Assembly: GCF_000278255.1 (NCBI RefSeq)
Contig: NZ_JH725081.1
Location: 224,484-288,483, forward strand
DNA from: Bartonella melophagi K-2C
Lineage (GTDB): Bacteria; Pseudomonadota; Alphaproteobacteria; Rhizobiales; Rhizobiaceae
Reading direction: 5' to 3'
Length of the DNA stretch: 64,000 nucleotides
Part shown: positions 50,368-60,609 of the stretch, piece after piece
How positions within the stretch are numbered: position 1 is the first letter of the stretch
Layout: each line of letters begins with the position of its first letter
Translations under genes and position numbers: made by a program
The notes under the pieces: model-generated
Seen by the model: the letters and a program-made list of their open reading frames with translations, nothing else
Database searches by the model: none
What the model was told of the DNA's origin: nothing

Positions 50368-50894
50368 GGTTAGAACTATTCCCTTCTTTTACAGTTTTCA
50401 GCAAAAACTTTTTTTTATTTGCTTTTTTTGTTGGTAAAATTTTTCTCCAAAATATTATTCATTCCAGTAATGAAAGGAATTTATAATTTTTCTTGTTCTA
50501 AAATCGCTAGTAGGATTATAGCATTGTTGCATTGTGACAAAAAAGATTTTTCCATTCTTTAGATAATAAGTATGGATCAGTAATTAATGCAAAAAGGGCA
50601 TTAATTTTAATATCTTTATGACTATAATAAAAAAATGTTTCAGCAAAGAAGCTGCCGAATCTTTCTTAGATTCTAATATTTATAACGCCTTTTTGAAAGA
50701 ATATATACCAATGATAAGTTGGTATTGTGGATTTCTTTGTCTTCAGAAAATCAAGTTAAATTATATTTTTATGAATGAATAAGCTTATCAAAAATTTTTC
50801 CTATAAATAAATTGCTCGATTAACATAAACTTTCTTTATAAATAATACTGGGCAAGAATTTATAAAATCATTCAATGATAATAGGTATTTCTGC
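50368..50894. other. 527-base stretch without a clear gene
   Basis: AT-rich. It contains a perfect inverted repeat ATTAATGC/GCATTAAT (50583-50605, 7-base loop) and, after it, a 54-codon + strand frame at 50618-50782 starting MTIIKKCFSKEAAESF with no ribosome site; I do not count it as a gene. The promoter of the secreted unknown probably lies at the left edge. Confidence 0.35.
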
Positions 50895-51578
50895 TTAAGA
50901 ATTAGATTTATCCTTTTTTATCAAAGGGGCTGTTGAATGTTTCATAATGATAGTTATTTGTGATAGCATAAATATGAGAGTTATGGACATAACACCAAAT
51001 ACTTTAAAACTAGCCCAAAAATTATCACTGAAATTACGCCAAATTATTTCATTTAGAACAGCAAGAAAAACGAAAAAAAATGCCCACCGATAGGTCAATT
51101 TTTGCCATCCTGTATCGTTCATTTTAAGAGTAGAATCAAAAACATAACGCAATAGTGGTTTTTTGAACAATAGGCCACCAAAGAGAATAAGCGCAAATAA
51201 GCTATTGATGATTGTGGGTTTCATTTTGATAAAAGTGTCATTATGAAGCCAAAGAGTTAAAAATCCAAAGACCAAAACGAATATCCCTGAAATAAGTGGC
51301 ACTATGGGAATTTTGCGCATAATGAACCATGATAAGCTTAAAGCAATAATAATCGCTATCATAAAAACAGCAGTTGCAGGAAAAATAGGTTTGTTAAAGT
51401 TTTTAAAGAGTCCAATATTATTAATCAGCCATTGCCCTTTATAATTGGCAAGAAAAAAAACAACTAATGGACCCATTTCTAAGAGAAGTTTAAGTGTTGG
51501 TGAACAGGATATTTCTCGACTGTTTTTGATATTCTTCAGATCGGGGTTATTGGATGAATTAGATTTAGAGTGTTTCAT
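50895..51578 (-). CDS. yciB: Inner-membrane-spanning septation protein YciB/IspZ
   Basis: A 227-residue protein with about six membrane helices and the IspZ family pattern: [17 protein letters not shown] near 30, PVPL-like [15 protein letters not shown] near 110, and [21 protein letters not shown] near 178. It is thought to help cell-envelope growth and septation; E. coli YciB interacts with elongation and division proteins. It overlaps the ftsY end by 4 bases and is the last gene of the dapF-mtaB-ftsY-yciB run, a conserved rhizobial order. Confidence 0.93.
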   Translation of the reverse strand: MKHSKSNSSNNPDLKNIKNSREISCSPTLKLLLEMGPLVVFFLANYKGQWLINNIGLFKNFNKPIFPATAVFMIAIIIALSLSWFIMRKIPIVPLISGIFVLVFGFLTLWLHNDTFIKMKPTIINSLFALILFGGLLFKKPLLRYVFDSTLKMNDTGWQKLTYRWAFFFVFLAVLNEIIWRNFSDNFWASFKVFGVMSITLIFMLSQITIIMKHSTAPLIKKDKSNS

Positions 51579-52795
51579 GAAGATTTTCCTACAATAGCTT
51601 TAGCAAAATCAGAGGCAGAAAAAGGTTCAAGATCCTCAATCTTTTCTCCTATACCGATAAAATAAACGGGTAATTTATATTTATTTGCAATGGCGACTAG
51701 AATTCCTCCTCGTGCAGTACCATCAAGTTTTGTCATAACTAAACCATTAACATTAGCAACATTATGGAAAATATCTACTTGATTGAGTGCATTTTGCCCG
51801 GTTGTTGCATCAAGTGTTTGAAGGACTGTGTGGGGTGCTTGAGGATTATGTTTCTTTAAAACACGAATAATTTTTGCTAATTCATCCATTAATTCACTTT
51901 TATTTTGTAAGCGTCCAGCTGTGTCGATAATTAAAATATCACTTTCTTCCTTTTTTGCTTTTTCATAAGCATCAAAAGCTAAACTAGCAGCATCTGCACC
52001 AAGTTTAGTTGAAATAACATTAGCTCCTGTACGTTCACCCCAAATATGTAATTGTTCAATGGCTGCAGCACGAAATGTATCACCAGCAGCCAACGTAATT
52101 TTCAGCCCGCCTTCTGCTAATTTAGCAGCTAATTTTCCAATAGTTGTTGTTTTTCCTGTTCCATTGACACCTACCAGCAAAATAACATGAGGTTTATGAC
52201 TAAGATCAAGTTCCAGCGGGATAGCAACAGGTTCAAGAACTTTTTTGATTTCATCAGCCATGATAGTATAAAGATCATTTAGAGATAAATCTTTCTCGTA
52301 ACGACTGGATGCTAAGATGTCGGTAATGTGTGTGGCTGTTTCTACACCAAGATCTGCTTGGATAAGAATATTTTCTAATTCTTGCAATGTGTCTTCATCA
52401 AGTTTTTTTTTAACAAAAAATGCACCAAGGGAATCACTTAATTGCTGAGAAGAAAGAGATAATCCTTTTTTAAGACGCTCAAACCATGCTTCTTTTTTTT
52501 CAATAGGTAAGGGAGGTAAGTGTTCTTCAATTGTCTTTTCTTTAATTGTATCAGTGACAATTACTTTTCCAGAAAGAGATTCAAAAGATGAAAATTTTTC
52601 ACTGTTCTGTGTTGGTGTTTCCTTTTCTTTTTCAATATGGGTATTTTCAGATGTAAAAGCGTGATTATTTTTTGTGGTTTGTTCAGCTGTATCAGCTGTA
52701 TAAATTTCATGAAGGGCAGGAGCTTGTTTTTGTTTGGTAGTTTGCTCTCTAGGTTTACGGAAAGAGAATATTTTTTTGATAAAAGACTGTGTCAT
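51575..52795 (-). CDS. ftsY: Signal recognition particle receptor FtsY
   Basis: FtsY docks SRP-ribosome complexes at the membrane. From ATG 52795 it has 406 residues: a Lys/Glu/Thr-rich A domain (to about 105), the N helical domain, and the SRP GTPase with [13 protein letters not shown] near 207, DTAGRLQNK near 292 and [10 protein letters not shown] near 355. The frame is open to 52828, but that start overlaps mtaB, while ATG 52795 has AGGAAAG upstream and the usual [10 protein letters not shown]-like N-terminus. Confidence 0.95.
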   Translation of the reverse strand: MTQSFIKKIFSFRKPREQTTKQKQAPALHEIYTADTAEQTTKNNHAFTSENTHIEKEKETPTQNSEKFSSFESLSGKVIVTDTIKEKTIEEHLPPLPIEKKEAWFERLKKGLSLSSQQLSDSLGAFFVKKKLDEDTLQELENILIQADLGVETATHITDILASSRYEKDLSLNDLYTIMADEIKKVLEPVAIPLELDLSHKPHVILLVGVNGTGKTTTIGKLAAKLAEGGLKITLAAGDTFRAAAIEQLHIWGERTGANVISTKLGADAASLAFDAYEKAKKEESDILIIDTAGRLQNKSELMDELAKIIRVLKKHNPQAPHTVLQTLDATTGQNALNQVDIFHNVANVNGLVMTKLDGTARGGILVAIANKYKLPVYFIGIGEKIEDLEPFSASDFAKAIVGKSS

Positions 52796-52809
52796 AAGAG
52801 CTTTCCTAT

Positions 52810-54096
52810 TTAATAAGCTGCATTCCATTTAGTATGTTCAGCGATTAATTTATTGCCATCATGGCCAATAATAAGGGCTTTAATGATTGTTCCAGCTTTA
52901 GTACCTTTGATGTGTGTGAGTGTGTAATCTTCAATTCGTCCAATCTCGTTTTTTTCAACAAGGATTATTTGTTGACTGTTTTTTAAATGAGCAAGATGTT
53001 TTTGATAGGCTTTTTTTCCTGCATTACGGAGCTTTTCTGCACGAATCTTTATTATTTCGCGGTTAACTTGAGGCATACGGGCAGCAGGTGTTCCTTTTCT
53101 TGGGCTAAAGGGAAAGACATGAAGATGCGTTAAATTACACTCATCGATCAAAGCTAAACTGTTTTGAAACATTTCTTCTGTTTCGGTTGGAAAACCAGCA
53201 ATTAGATCGGCACCATAAACCATTGTAGGGCGTTTAGCACGTAAGTCTTGACAAAACTGGATTGCGTTTTCACGCAAATGTCGCCGTTTCATTCGTTTTA
53301 GAATCATATTACTGCCAGCTTGTAAAGATAAATGCAGGTAGGGCATTATTCTTTTTTCATAAGCTAGGAGATCGATTAATTCTTGATCTATTTCAATAGA
53401 ATCGATTGATGAAAGACGTAGTCGTGGTAAATCAGGTACATGATGCAAGATGGCTGAAACTAATTTTCCTAACGAGGCTTTTCCTGGCAAATCGGCACCA
53501 TAACTTGTAAGGTCAACACCTGTGAGAACTACTTCTTGAACACCATTGCCTATAAACTTTTTAATTTGTTCAATGATAGTACCCATAGGAACTGAGCGTG
53601 ATGGTCCACGGCTATAAGGAATAATGCAAAATGTACAGCGATGATCGCATCCATTTTGCACTTGTACAAAAACACGCGTACGTCCTTCTATTGCACCAAC
53701 CATGTGTGGGGCAATGTTGCGCACCTCCATAATGTCATTAACACGCAATTTTTCATCGTGATTTATGCCAAAATCAGGAAATTGACGATAGGAATGGGTA
53801 TGGAGTTTTTCTTCATTCCCTAAAACAAAATCCACTTCTGTCATAAGAGCAAAATTTTCTGCTTCTGTTTGAGCTGCACATCCTGTTACAACAATACGGG
53901 CATAAGGATTTTCACGTTTAGCTTTACGGATAGCCTGTTTAGCTTGTCGCACCGCTTCAGCAGTGACAGCACAAGTGTTAAAGATAATGGCATCACCTTT
54001 GAGCTTATCAAGACCAGCAGAAGCGCTTTTTTCACGAATGACTTCTGATTCATAACTATTAAGTCGACAACCAAATGTTACAATTTTTATAGCCAT
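52810..54096 (-). CDS. mtaB: tRNA t6A37 methylthiotransferase MtaB
   Basis: A radical SAM enzyme that adds a methylthio group to t6A37, acting after the TsaE-dependent pathway whose tsaE is also in this window. The 428-residue protein has the N-terminal cluster cysteines (FGCRLNSYE, FNTCAV, VTGCAA at about 9, 43 and 74), the radical SAM motif CDHRCTFC near 151, and a C-terminal TRAM domain. Everything needed is present. It is directly adjacent to dapF, with a one-base overlap. Confidence 0.95.
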   Translation of the reverse strand: MAIKIVTFGCRLNSYESEVIREKSASAGLDKLKGDAIIFNTCAVTAEAVRQAKQAIRKAKRENPYARIVVTGCAAQTEAENFALMTEVDFVLGNEEKLHTHSYRQFPDFGINHDEKLRVNDIMEVRNIAPHMVGAIEGRTRVFVQVQNGCDHRCTFCIIPYSRGPSRSVPMGTIIEQIKKFIGNGVQEVVLTGVDLTSYGADLPGKASLGKLVSAILHHVPDLPRLRLSSIDSIEIDQELIDLLAYEKRIMPYLHLSLQAGSNMILKRMKRRHLRENAIQFCQDLRAKRPTMVYGADLIAGFPTETEEMFQNSLALIDECNLTHLHVFPFSPRKGTPAARMPQVNREIIKIRAEKLRNAGKKAYQKHLAHLKNSQQIILVEKNEIGRIEDYTLTHIKGTKAGTIIKALIIGHDGNKLIAEHTKWNAAY

Positions 54097-54947
54097 CAGG
54101 AATAATCCTTTTCATAAGCTCCTGTTAAAGGATCAAAAAGACCGTTGAATTCATATTCTGCTTGACCTGTCATGACAATATGGTTATCTTCTCGATAATG
54201 AATAGCAAGTGTTCCTCCTGGTAGATTTACATCAATATGGCGTTCAGTTAATCCACGTCGGTAAGCGGCTACAGCACTAGCACAAGCAGCACTCCCACAT
54301 GCTTTTGTTAATCCAGCTCCCCGCTCCCATGTGCGTAAGGTTAGACTTTTTTGTGATGTTACAAAAGCAGTAGAAATATTACACCGTTCTGGAAAAAGTG
54401 GGTCATGTTCAAGCTTTGGTCCATATTTTTCTAATGGAATAGATTGAATATTGTGATCAACGAAAAAAATAGCATGCAGATTTCCGACAGATACAAGGCA
54501 GGCATCTTGTAGGGGGCCGGCAGTTATTTTTACATGATTAGTATCGGCTATTTCGCGTGAAACAGGCATATCTTTTGCATTAAGATGTGGACACCCCATA
54601 TCAACGCAAATAAGACCATTACTTTGGCGTTCACCTTCAACAATTCCGGCAGGTGTTTCTAATCGAAAGCTTTTATTAAGGGTGTGATTTGAGAGCCATT
54701 CGATAACACAACGTGTACCATTACCGCAGGCTTTTGCTATTGAACCATCAGCATTCCATATTTCGATGCGAAAGTCTGTATCATTTTGAATTGGTGGATG
54801 AATAGCCATAATTTGATCAAAATGTGTTTGGGGATCTACAGCTAAGGTAAAAATTGCTTGTGGTGTTATGTTATGTGCGCTTTCACGCATATCAGCAACA
54901 ATGATTTGATTTCCAAGACCATTCATTTTGCTGAAAGGTATCTTCAT
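54096..54947 (-). CDS. dapF: Diaminopimelate epimerase
   Basis: DapF interconverts LL- and meso-diaminopimelate for peptidoglycan and lysine. The 283-residue protein carries both catalytic cysteines, Cys74 in ACGNGTRC and Cys217 in ACGSAACA. MNGLGNQIIVADM forms the N-terminal signature. The epimerase is presumably essential, so it is kept in a genome that has lost amino-acid biosynthesis genes such as argG and trpA. It begins the dapF-mtaB-ftsY-yciB run. Confidence 0.96.
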   Translation of the reverse strand: MKIPFSKMNGLGNQIIVADMRESAHNITPQAIFTLAVDPQTHFDQIMAIHPPIQNDTDFRIEIWNADGSIAKACGNGTRCVIEWLSNHTLNKSFRLETPAGIVEGERQSNGLICVDMGCPHLNAKDMPVSREIADTNHVKITAGPLQDACLVSVGNLHAIFFVDHNIQSIPLEKYGPKLEHDPLFPERCNISTAFVTSQKSLTLRTWERGAGLTKACGSAACASAVAAYRRGLTERHIDVNLPGGTLAIHYREDNHIVMTGQAEYEFNGLFDPLTGAYEKDYS

Positions 54948-55255
54948 AAGGTTTCTCTATTTTAAGTGGTAAATGATAAGCACAATAAGGCAATATATGA
55001 CTGAAAATCTTTCAGATTACTAGTATTTGTTCAAGATAAAACTAAATAAGAAGAGGCATTATTATTAGAGATTGATGATTTTCATCGCACTTCCATGTTT
55101 TTTGCCTTTATTTCACGAGTTTTTTTTATTTATTAATTTATCTTAATATAATGGTACATATAAATGGTAGTACATATAAGAGTGCTTTCACGTCTTTTGA
55201 GTACGTCCATTTATTATTACTTATGGGAGGTTATTATTATGGGAAGGAGTAAAAT
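54948..55255. other. Divergent promoter region between dapF and the Omp19-like gene
   Basis: About 308 AT-rich bases between two divergently read genes, so it holds both promoters. A TTGTTCAAG... stretch near 55028 and TATAATGG near 55145 could be part of them, but spacing is not diagnostic. GGAGTAAAAT directly before 55256 is the ribosome site of the lipoprotein gene. Confidence 0.4.
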
Positions 55256-55783
55256 ATGATCTTTTCAAGAATTTCAGCTTTCATTGCATTATCAGCTATA
55301 ACTATTTTAAGTGGTTGTTCAACATCCCGATTTGGGAATAATGGTAACGCACGAGAAGTTGTTTATCCTGTTCAGCAGATGTCGGAATCTGTAATAGAAT
55401 CTGATCTCCCAGAAATTGAAACGCCTGTTTCTTCAATAAGTGAGAGTGAATATCCTAGTAGTGAAATACAAGAAGCGAATATTGAGCTACCAGGTAATAC
55501 TGTTGATTTGTTTCCTGCCAGTATTGCTGGTGTGTGGAACTTGTCTGTAAACGGTAAGGTTTGCCGAATTGCAACCCCACAGACGAAATTTGGTCAAGGG
55601 TACCGTGCTGGTCCTTTACTTTGTCCAAAAATATTTTCCGGAGTTAAATCATGGGCTGTCAAGGGAAAGAGATTGTATTTCTATGATGACTCAGGGCACG
55701 CTGTAGCTGCTTTTTATTCCACCAATGAGAATTATTTTGAGGGGCGTACATTTGATAACCAGCCAGTTTTTTTAAGCCGTTGA
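55256..55783 (+). CDS. omp19: Omp19-like outer-membrane lipoprotein (AprI/Inh protease-inhibitor fold)
   Basis: A 175-residue lipoprotein: signal peptide 1-20 with lipobox LSGC (lipidated Cys21), a Ser/Glu-rich spacer (about 30-85), then a C-terminal domain with AGVWNLSVNGKVCRIATPQT and GYRAGPLLCP (about 96-126). This matches Brucella Omp19, which has an Inh-like fold, inhibits host proteases and is immunogenic. The two domain cysteines (about 108 and 125) could form the family disulfide. It has a GGAG ribosome site and stands alone before zapE. Role in Bartonella is inferred. Confidence 0.87.
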   Translation: MIFSRISAFIALSAITILSGCSTSRFGNNGNAREVVYPVQQMSESVIESDLPEIETPVSSISESEYPSSEIQEANIELPGNTVDLFPASIAGVWNLSVNGKVCRIATPQTKFGQGYRAGPLLCPKIFSGVKSWAVKGKRLYFYDDSGHAVAAFYSTNENYFEGRTFDNQPVFLSR

Positions 55784-55859
55784 TAAAAAAGAAAAATTAT
55801 TCATAAATATGTGTGTGAATTTTTCTTTTACTGAAAATGATTTCAAAGGAGATGCTTGG

Positions 55860-57038
55860 ATGGTTTTAGTTTCGACGCGCTATGAAAGTTTAGTTTCCAA
55901 AGGAGAAATTAATTCGGATCCAGCTCAATTAGCTTTAATAAAATATTTTGATTGTTTGCTGCAAGAAATTTCGGCGCAAAATACTTTTCAGTTCTGGACA
56001 TTCTGGCGTTACTTTAAAAGCAAAAAACAACCCCGTTTGTGTATTTCAGAACAAGATGGTAATCATGGTCGCATTCAAGGGTTATATATTTATGGTGAAG
56101 TAGGGCGTGGCAAAACCATGTTGATGGATTTGTTTTTCTCTTGTTTACCGCAAGGCAGTAAAAAGCGCACCCATTTCAATGATTTTATGGCTGATGTCCA
56201 TGAACGTACCAAAATACATCGTCAGATGTTTAAATGTACAAAAACTAAACAAGATGATCCTATTTTAGCTGTTGCAAAAGATCTTGCACAAGAAGCATGC
56301 GTGTTTTGCTTTGATGAATTTAGTGTAACAGATATTGCAGATGCTATGGTACTCTACCGCCTTATTACAGCTTTGTTTGATCATGGGGTTATTTTTGTTG
56401 CCACTTCGAATGTTGCTCCTGATGAGCTTTATCGTAATGGTTTGAATCGAGAGCTTTTTTTGCCTTTTATTCAAATTTTAAAGACCCATGTTAACGTTGT
56501 TAATCTTAATGCAAAAACAGATTATCGTCTTGAAAAGTCAAATCTACACCATGTGTATATAACACCATTAGGGCCTGCGGCAGATGCAAGCATGGATCAA
56601 GCATGGGAGTTTGTGCTGCAAGGTCAAAAAGAAGTGTCTGATACTCTATCTGTAAGGGGGCGCTTTATTCATATTGCACGTTCTGGTGCAGGGTGTGTAC
56701 GCTTTGATTATCAAGATCTGTGTGCAAAACCTTTGGCAGCGGCTGAGTATTTAGCGTTAGGAGAGCGTTATCATACAGTTTTTATTGATAATGTTCCGGT
56801 GATGGATGATACACATCGCAATGAAACAAAACGATTTATTTTACTTATTGATACCCTTTATGAACGCCACATAAGACTGTTTATGTCGATGGCAGCAGAA
56901 CTTGAAGATTTATATCAAGGGTACTGGCAAACAACAGAAACATTTGAGTTTCAAAGAATACAATCACGTCTTTTTGAAATGCAAAGCCAAGACTATCTAG
57001 ATGTTTGGAAAAAACAGTTTTTGGATAAAATAAAATGA
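55860..57038 (+). CDS. zapE: Cell division ATPase ZapE (AFG1 family)
   Basis: A 392-residue AAA-type ATPase; E. coli ZapE destabilises FtsZ rings late in division, and mitochondrial Afg1 assists protein quality control. Walker A is GEVGRGKT (about 79-86), Walker B CFDEFSVTDIADAM near 157, and arginine-containing TSNVAPDELYRNGLNR near 199. The frame is open to 55809, but ATG 55860 has a strong AAAGGAG 8 bases upstream and a family-like start. In relatives it precedes mdh, as here. Confidence 0.93.
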   Translation: MVLVSTRYESLVSKGEINSDPAQLALIKYFDCLLQEISAQNTFQFWTFWRYFKSKKQPRLCISEQDGNHGRIQGLYIYGEVGRGKTMLMDLFFSCLPQGSKKRTHFNDFMADVHERTKIHRQMFKCTKTKQDDPILAVAKDLAQEACVFCFDEFSVTDIADAMVLYRLITALFDHGVIFVATSNVAPDELYRNGLNRELFLPFIQILKTHVNVVNLNAKTDYRLEKSNLHHVYITPLGPAADASMDQAWEFVLQGQKEVSDTLSVRGRFIHIARSGAGCVRFDYQDLCAKPLAAAEYLALGERYHTVFIDNVPVMDDTHRNETKRFILLIDTLYERHIRLFMSMAAELEDLYQGYWQTTETFEFQRIQSRLFEMQSQDYLDVWKKQFLDKIK

Positions 57039-57209
57039 TTATTACCTTGTCTTTAGGTAAACTATAAAAATAATAGTTCTTTGAATTTAAAAGTATTGTA
57101 ATAATCTATTGTATTTTTTTAAGATTCATCTTATCGGTAAAATGCAATAAATTTCTAATTTTTGATTTATAGAGGGATTTTATGTCAATGAAGAGAGAAA
57201 TGTGATTAA

Positions 57210-58277
<1,068 letters not shown>

Positions 58278-58359
58278 AGCTCAATTCTACGCTTAAAATT
58301 AATATGCTTTAAGTGTTTGAGGGTTGATTTAGTAGTCCATAAAAGAAAAGGGAAAACGA

Positions 58360-59556
58360 ATGAATATTCATGAGTATCAAGCCAAACGTATACTTCACGA
58401 ATATGGTGCACCAATTGCAAACGGTGTGGCTGTTTATTCTGTAGAGCAGGCTGAAAAGTGGGCGAAGAAATTACCGGGGCCACTCTATGTGGTAAAAAGT
58501 CAAATTCACGCTGGAGGTCGTGGTAAGGGGAAGTTTAAAGAACTTGGCTCTGACGCAAAGGGTGGTGTTCGGCTTGCACAATCGGTTGAAGAAGTTGTTG
58601 CTAATGTAAAAGAAATGCTTGGTAAGACTTTGGTAACCAAACAAACAGGTGCAGAAGGCAAGCAAGTTAACCGCCTTTATATTGAAGATGGTGCTAACAT
58701 TGAACGAGAACTTTACCTTTCACTTTTGATTGACCGTACAGTTGGTCGAGTTGTTTTTGTTGTGTCAACAGAAGGGGGCATGGACATTGAAACGGTTGCT
58801 GAGGAAACACCAGAAAAGATACTCACTCTTCCCATTGATTATGTAAAGGGTGTTACTTCTGTGGATTGTGCGAAGCTTTGTGATGCATTAGATTTGCATG
58901 ATAGTGCGCGTGAAGATGGCGAAAAACTCTTTCCTATTCTTTATAAAGCTTTTTGTGAAAAGGATATGAGTCTTCTTGAAATCAATCCACTTATTGTCAT
59001 GAAAGATGGTCATTTGCGTGTTCTTGATGCGAAAGTTTCTTTTGATAATAATGCTTTGTTTCGTCATCCAGATATTTTAGAGTTACGTGATATTTCAGAG
59101 GAGGATCCAAAAGAGATCGAAGCATCGAAACATGACCTTGCTTATATCGCTCTTGATGGTACGATTGGCTGCATGGTAAATGGTGCGGGCCTTGCTATGG
59201 CAACGATGGATATCATCAAACTTTATGGAGCTGAGCCAGCCAATTTCCTTGATGTTGGTGGTGGTGCTTCAAAAGAAAAGGTTACTTCTGCTTTTAAAAT
59301 TATTACGGCTGATCCGAATGTTAAAGGCATTTTGGTCAATATTTTTGGTGGAATTATGCGTTGTGATGTTATCGCTGAAGGTGTCGTTGCTGCTGTTAAG
59401 GATGTTGGTTTGAAAGTTCCTTTAGTTGTTCGTCTTGAAGGCACCAATGTTGAGCATGGTAAAGAGATTATCAATAGTAGTGGTTTGAATGTTATTTCTG
59501 CTGATGATTTGGATGATGCTGCTCAGAAGATTGTTACAGCCGTGAAGGAAGCTTAA
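58360..59556 (+). CDS. sucC: Succinyl-CoA synthetase beta subunit
   Basis: SucC, the nucleotide- and CoA-site partner of SucD, makes ATP or GTP from succinyl-CoA. The 398-residue protein begins [12 protein letters not shown], contains the ATP-grasp signature [11 protein letters not shown] near 50, the LLEINPLIV metal site near 207 and the C-terminal flavodoxin-like domain with [15 protein letters not shown] near 328. It follows mdh by 82 bases and precedes sucD by 3. Confidence 0.97.
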   Translation: MNIHEYQAKRILHEYGAPIANGVAVYSVEQAEKWAKKLPGPLYVVKSQIHAGGRGKGKFKELGSDAKGGVRLAQSVEEVVANVKEMLGKTLVTKQTGAEGKQVNRLYIEDGANIERELYLSLLIDRTVGRVVFVVSTEGGMDIETVAEETPEKILTLPIDYVKGVTSVDCAKLCDALDLHDSAREDGEKLFPILYKAFCEKDMSLLEINPLIVMKDGHLRVLDAKVSFDNNALFRHPDILELRDISEEDPKEIEASKHDLAYIALDGTIGCMVNGAGLAMATMDIIKLYGAEPANFLDVGGGASKEKVTSAFKIITADPNVKGILVNIFGGIMRCDVIAEGVVAAVKDVGLKVPLVVRLEGTNVEHGKEIINSSGLNVISADDLDDAAQKIVTAVKEA

Positions 59557-59559
59557 GTT

Positions 59560-60462
59560 ATGTCGATTCTTGTCAATAAAAATACAAAAGTTTTAGTTCA
59601 AGGGCTTACAGGAAAAACGGGAACGTTTCACACAGAACAGGCGCTTGCTTATCATGGTACACAAATGGTTGGTGGTATTAACCCTAAAAAAGGGGGTGAA
59701 ACATGGGAAGGATCAAAGGGAGAAACTCTCCCTATTTTTGCTAGTGTTGCAGAAGGTAAAGAAAAAACAGGTGCTGACGCTTCTGTTATTTATGTGCCCC
59801 CTACAGGAGCTGCTGCAGCTATTATAGAGGCTATTGAGGCCAAAATCGGTTTAATTGTCTGTGTTACAGAAGGTATACCGGTTATGGATATGGTTAGGGT
59901 TAAGGCTAAATTAGAGCAGTCACAATCTCGCTTAATTGGTCCTAATTGCCCGGGTATTCTCACACCTAATGAATGTAAAATAGGTATTATGCCTGGTTCT
60001 ATTTTTAAGAAGGGTTCTGTTGGTATTGTTTCGCGGTCGGGAACTTTAACCTATGAAGCAGTATTTCAAACAAGTCGTGAAAATCTTGGGCAAACAACTG
60101 CTATTGGTATTGGAGGTGACCCTGTTAAGGGAACTGAATTTATTGATGTATTGGAACTGTTTTTGACTGATGATGAAACCGAGTCTATTGTTATGATCGG
60201 AGAAATTGGTGGTTCCGCTGAAGAAGAGGCGGCACAATTTATCAAAGATGAAGCTAAAAAAGGTCGTAAAAAACCGATGGTTGGTTTTATTGCTGGTCGT
60301 ACAGCTCCTCCTGGTCGTACAATGGGTCATGCTGGTGCAGTAATTTCCGGTGGTAAAGGTGGTGCAGAAGATAAAATTTCTGCAATGGAATCTGCTGGAA
60401 TTCGTGTTTCTCCTTCACCATCACAAATTGGTAAGACTTTGGTTTCAGTTTTGAAGGGATAA
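59560..60462 (+). CDS. sucD: Succinyl-CoA synthetase alpha subunit
   Basis: SucD carries the phosphohistidine of succinyl-CoA synthetase: His257 in [10 protein letters not shown]. CoA-binding residues lie in [12 protein letters not shown] near 14, and [16 protein letters not shown] near 215 is the second ligase motif. Length 300. It is read directly after sucC. A stem-loop follows in the gap before sucA. Confidence 0.97.
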   Translation: MSILVNKNTKVLVQGLTGKTGTFHTEQALAYHGTQMVGGINPKKGGETWEGSKGETLPIFASVAEGKEKTGADASVIYVPPTGAAAAIIEAIEAKIGLIVCVTEGIPVMDMVRVKAKLEQSQSRLIGPNCPGILTPNECKIGIMPGSIFKKGSVGIVSRSGTLTYEAVFQTSRENLGQTTAIGIGGDPVKGTEFIDVLELFLTDDETESIVMIGEIGGSAEEEAAQFIKDEAKKGRKKPMVGFIAGRTAPPGRTMGHAGAVISGGKGGAEDKISAMESAGIRVSPSPSQIGKTLVSVLKG

Positions 60463-60470
60463 AAGAAAGT

Positions 60471-60506
60471 TTTATCTGGGTGAGTCTTCGTATCTATCCA
60501 GATAAA
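60471..60506 (+). terminator. Stem-loop in the sucD-sucA gap
   Basis: TTTATCTGG (60471-60479) pairs exactly with CCAGATAAA (60498-60506). A run of eight T follows only 15 bases later (60521), so it is at best a weak or partial terminator, or a processing/stability element that sets SucCD apart from SucAB. Confidence 0.45.
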
Positions 60507-60578
60507 CCAAAAAGTAAAAAATTTTTTTTACAATATCTCGACTCTTAAGTTAAAAGTAATGTGGATATATTAAGGAGA

Positions 60579-60609
60579 CGGAACGGGATGTTCCGGGAAG
60601 ATATATGAC
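60579..60609 (+). promoter_or_regulatory. sucA translation-initiation region with mini-ORF and hairpin
   Basis: A good ribosome site AAGGAG at 60573-60577 precedes not the sucA ATG but an earlier ATG at 60588, which opens a six-codon frame (Met-Phe-Arg-Glu-Asp-Ile) whose TGA at 60606 overlaps the sucA ATG at 60605. CGGAAC (60579) and GTTCCG (60590) form a hairpin over this start. Together they could couple sucA translation to the mini-frame. Confidence 0.45.

Noticed and set aside
50618-50782. 54-codon + strand frame upstream of yciB
   Set aside because: No ribosome site and no recognisable similarity; it sits in AT-rich filler.
54549-54564. TATTTCGCGTGAAACA in dapF as a third parS
   Set aside because: Two mismatches to parS and inside conserved coding sequence; kept only as a weak candidate in the parS finding.
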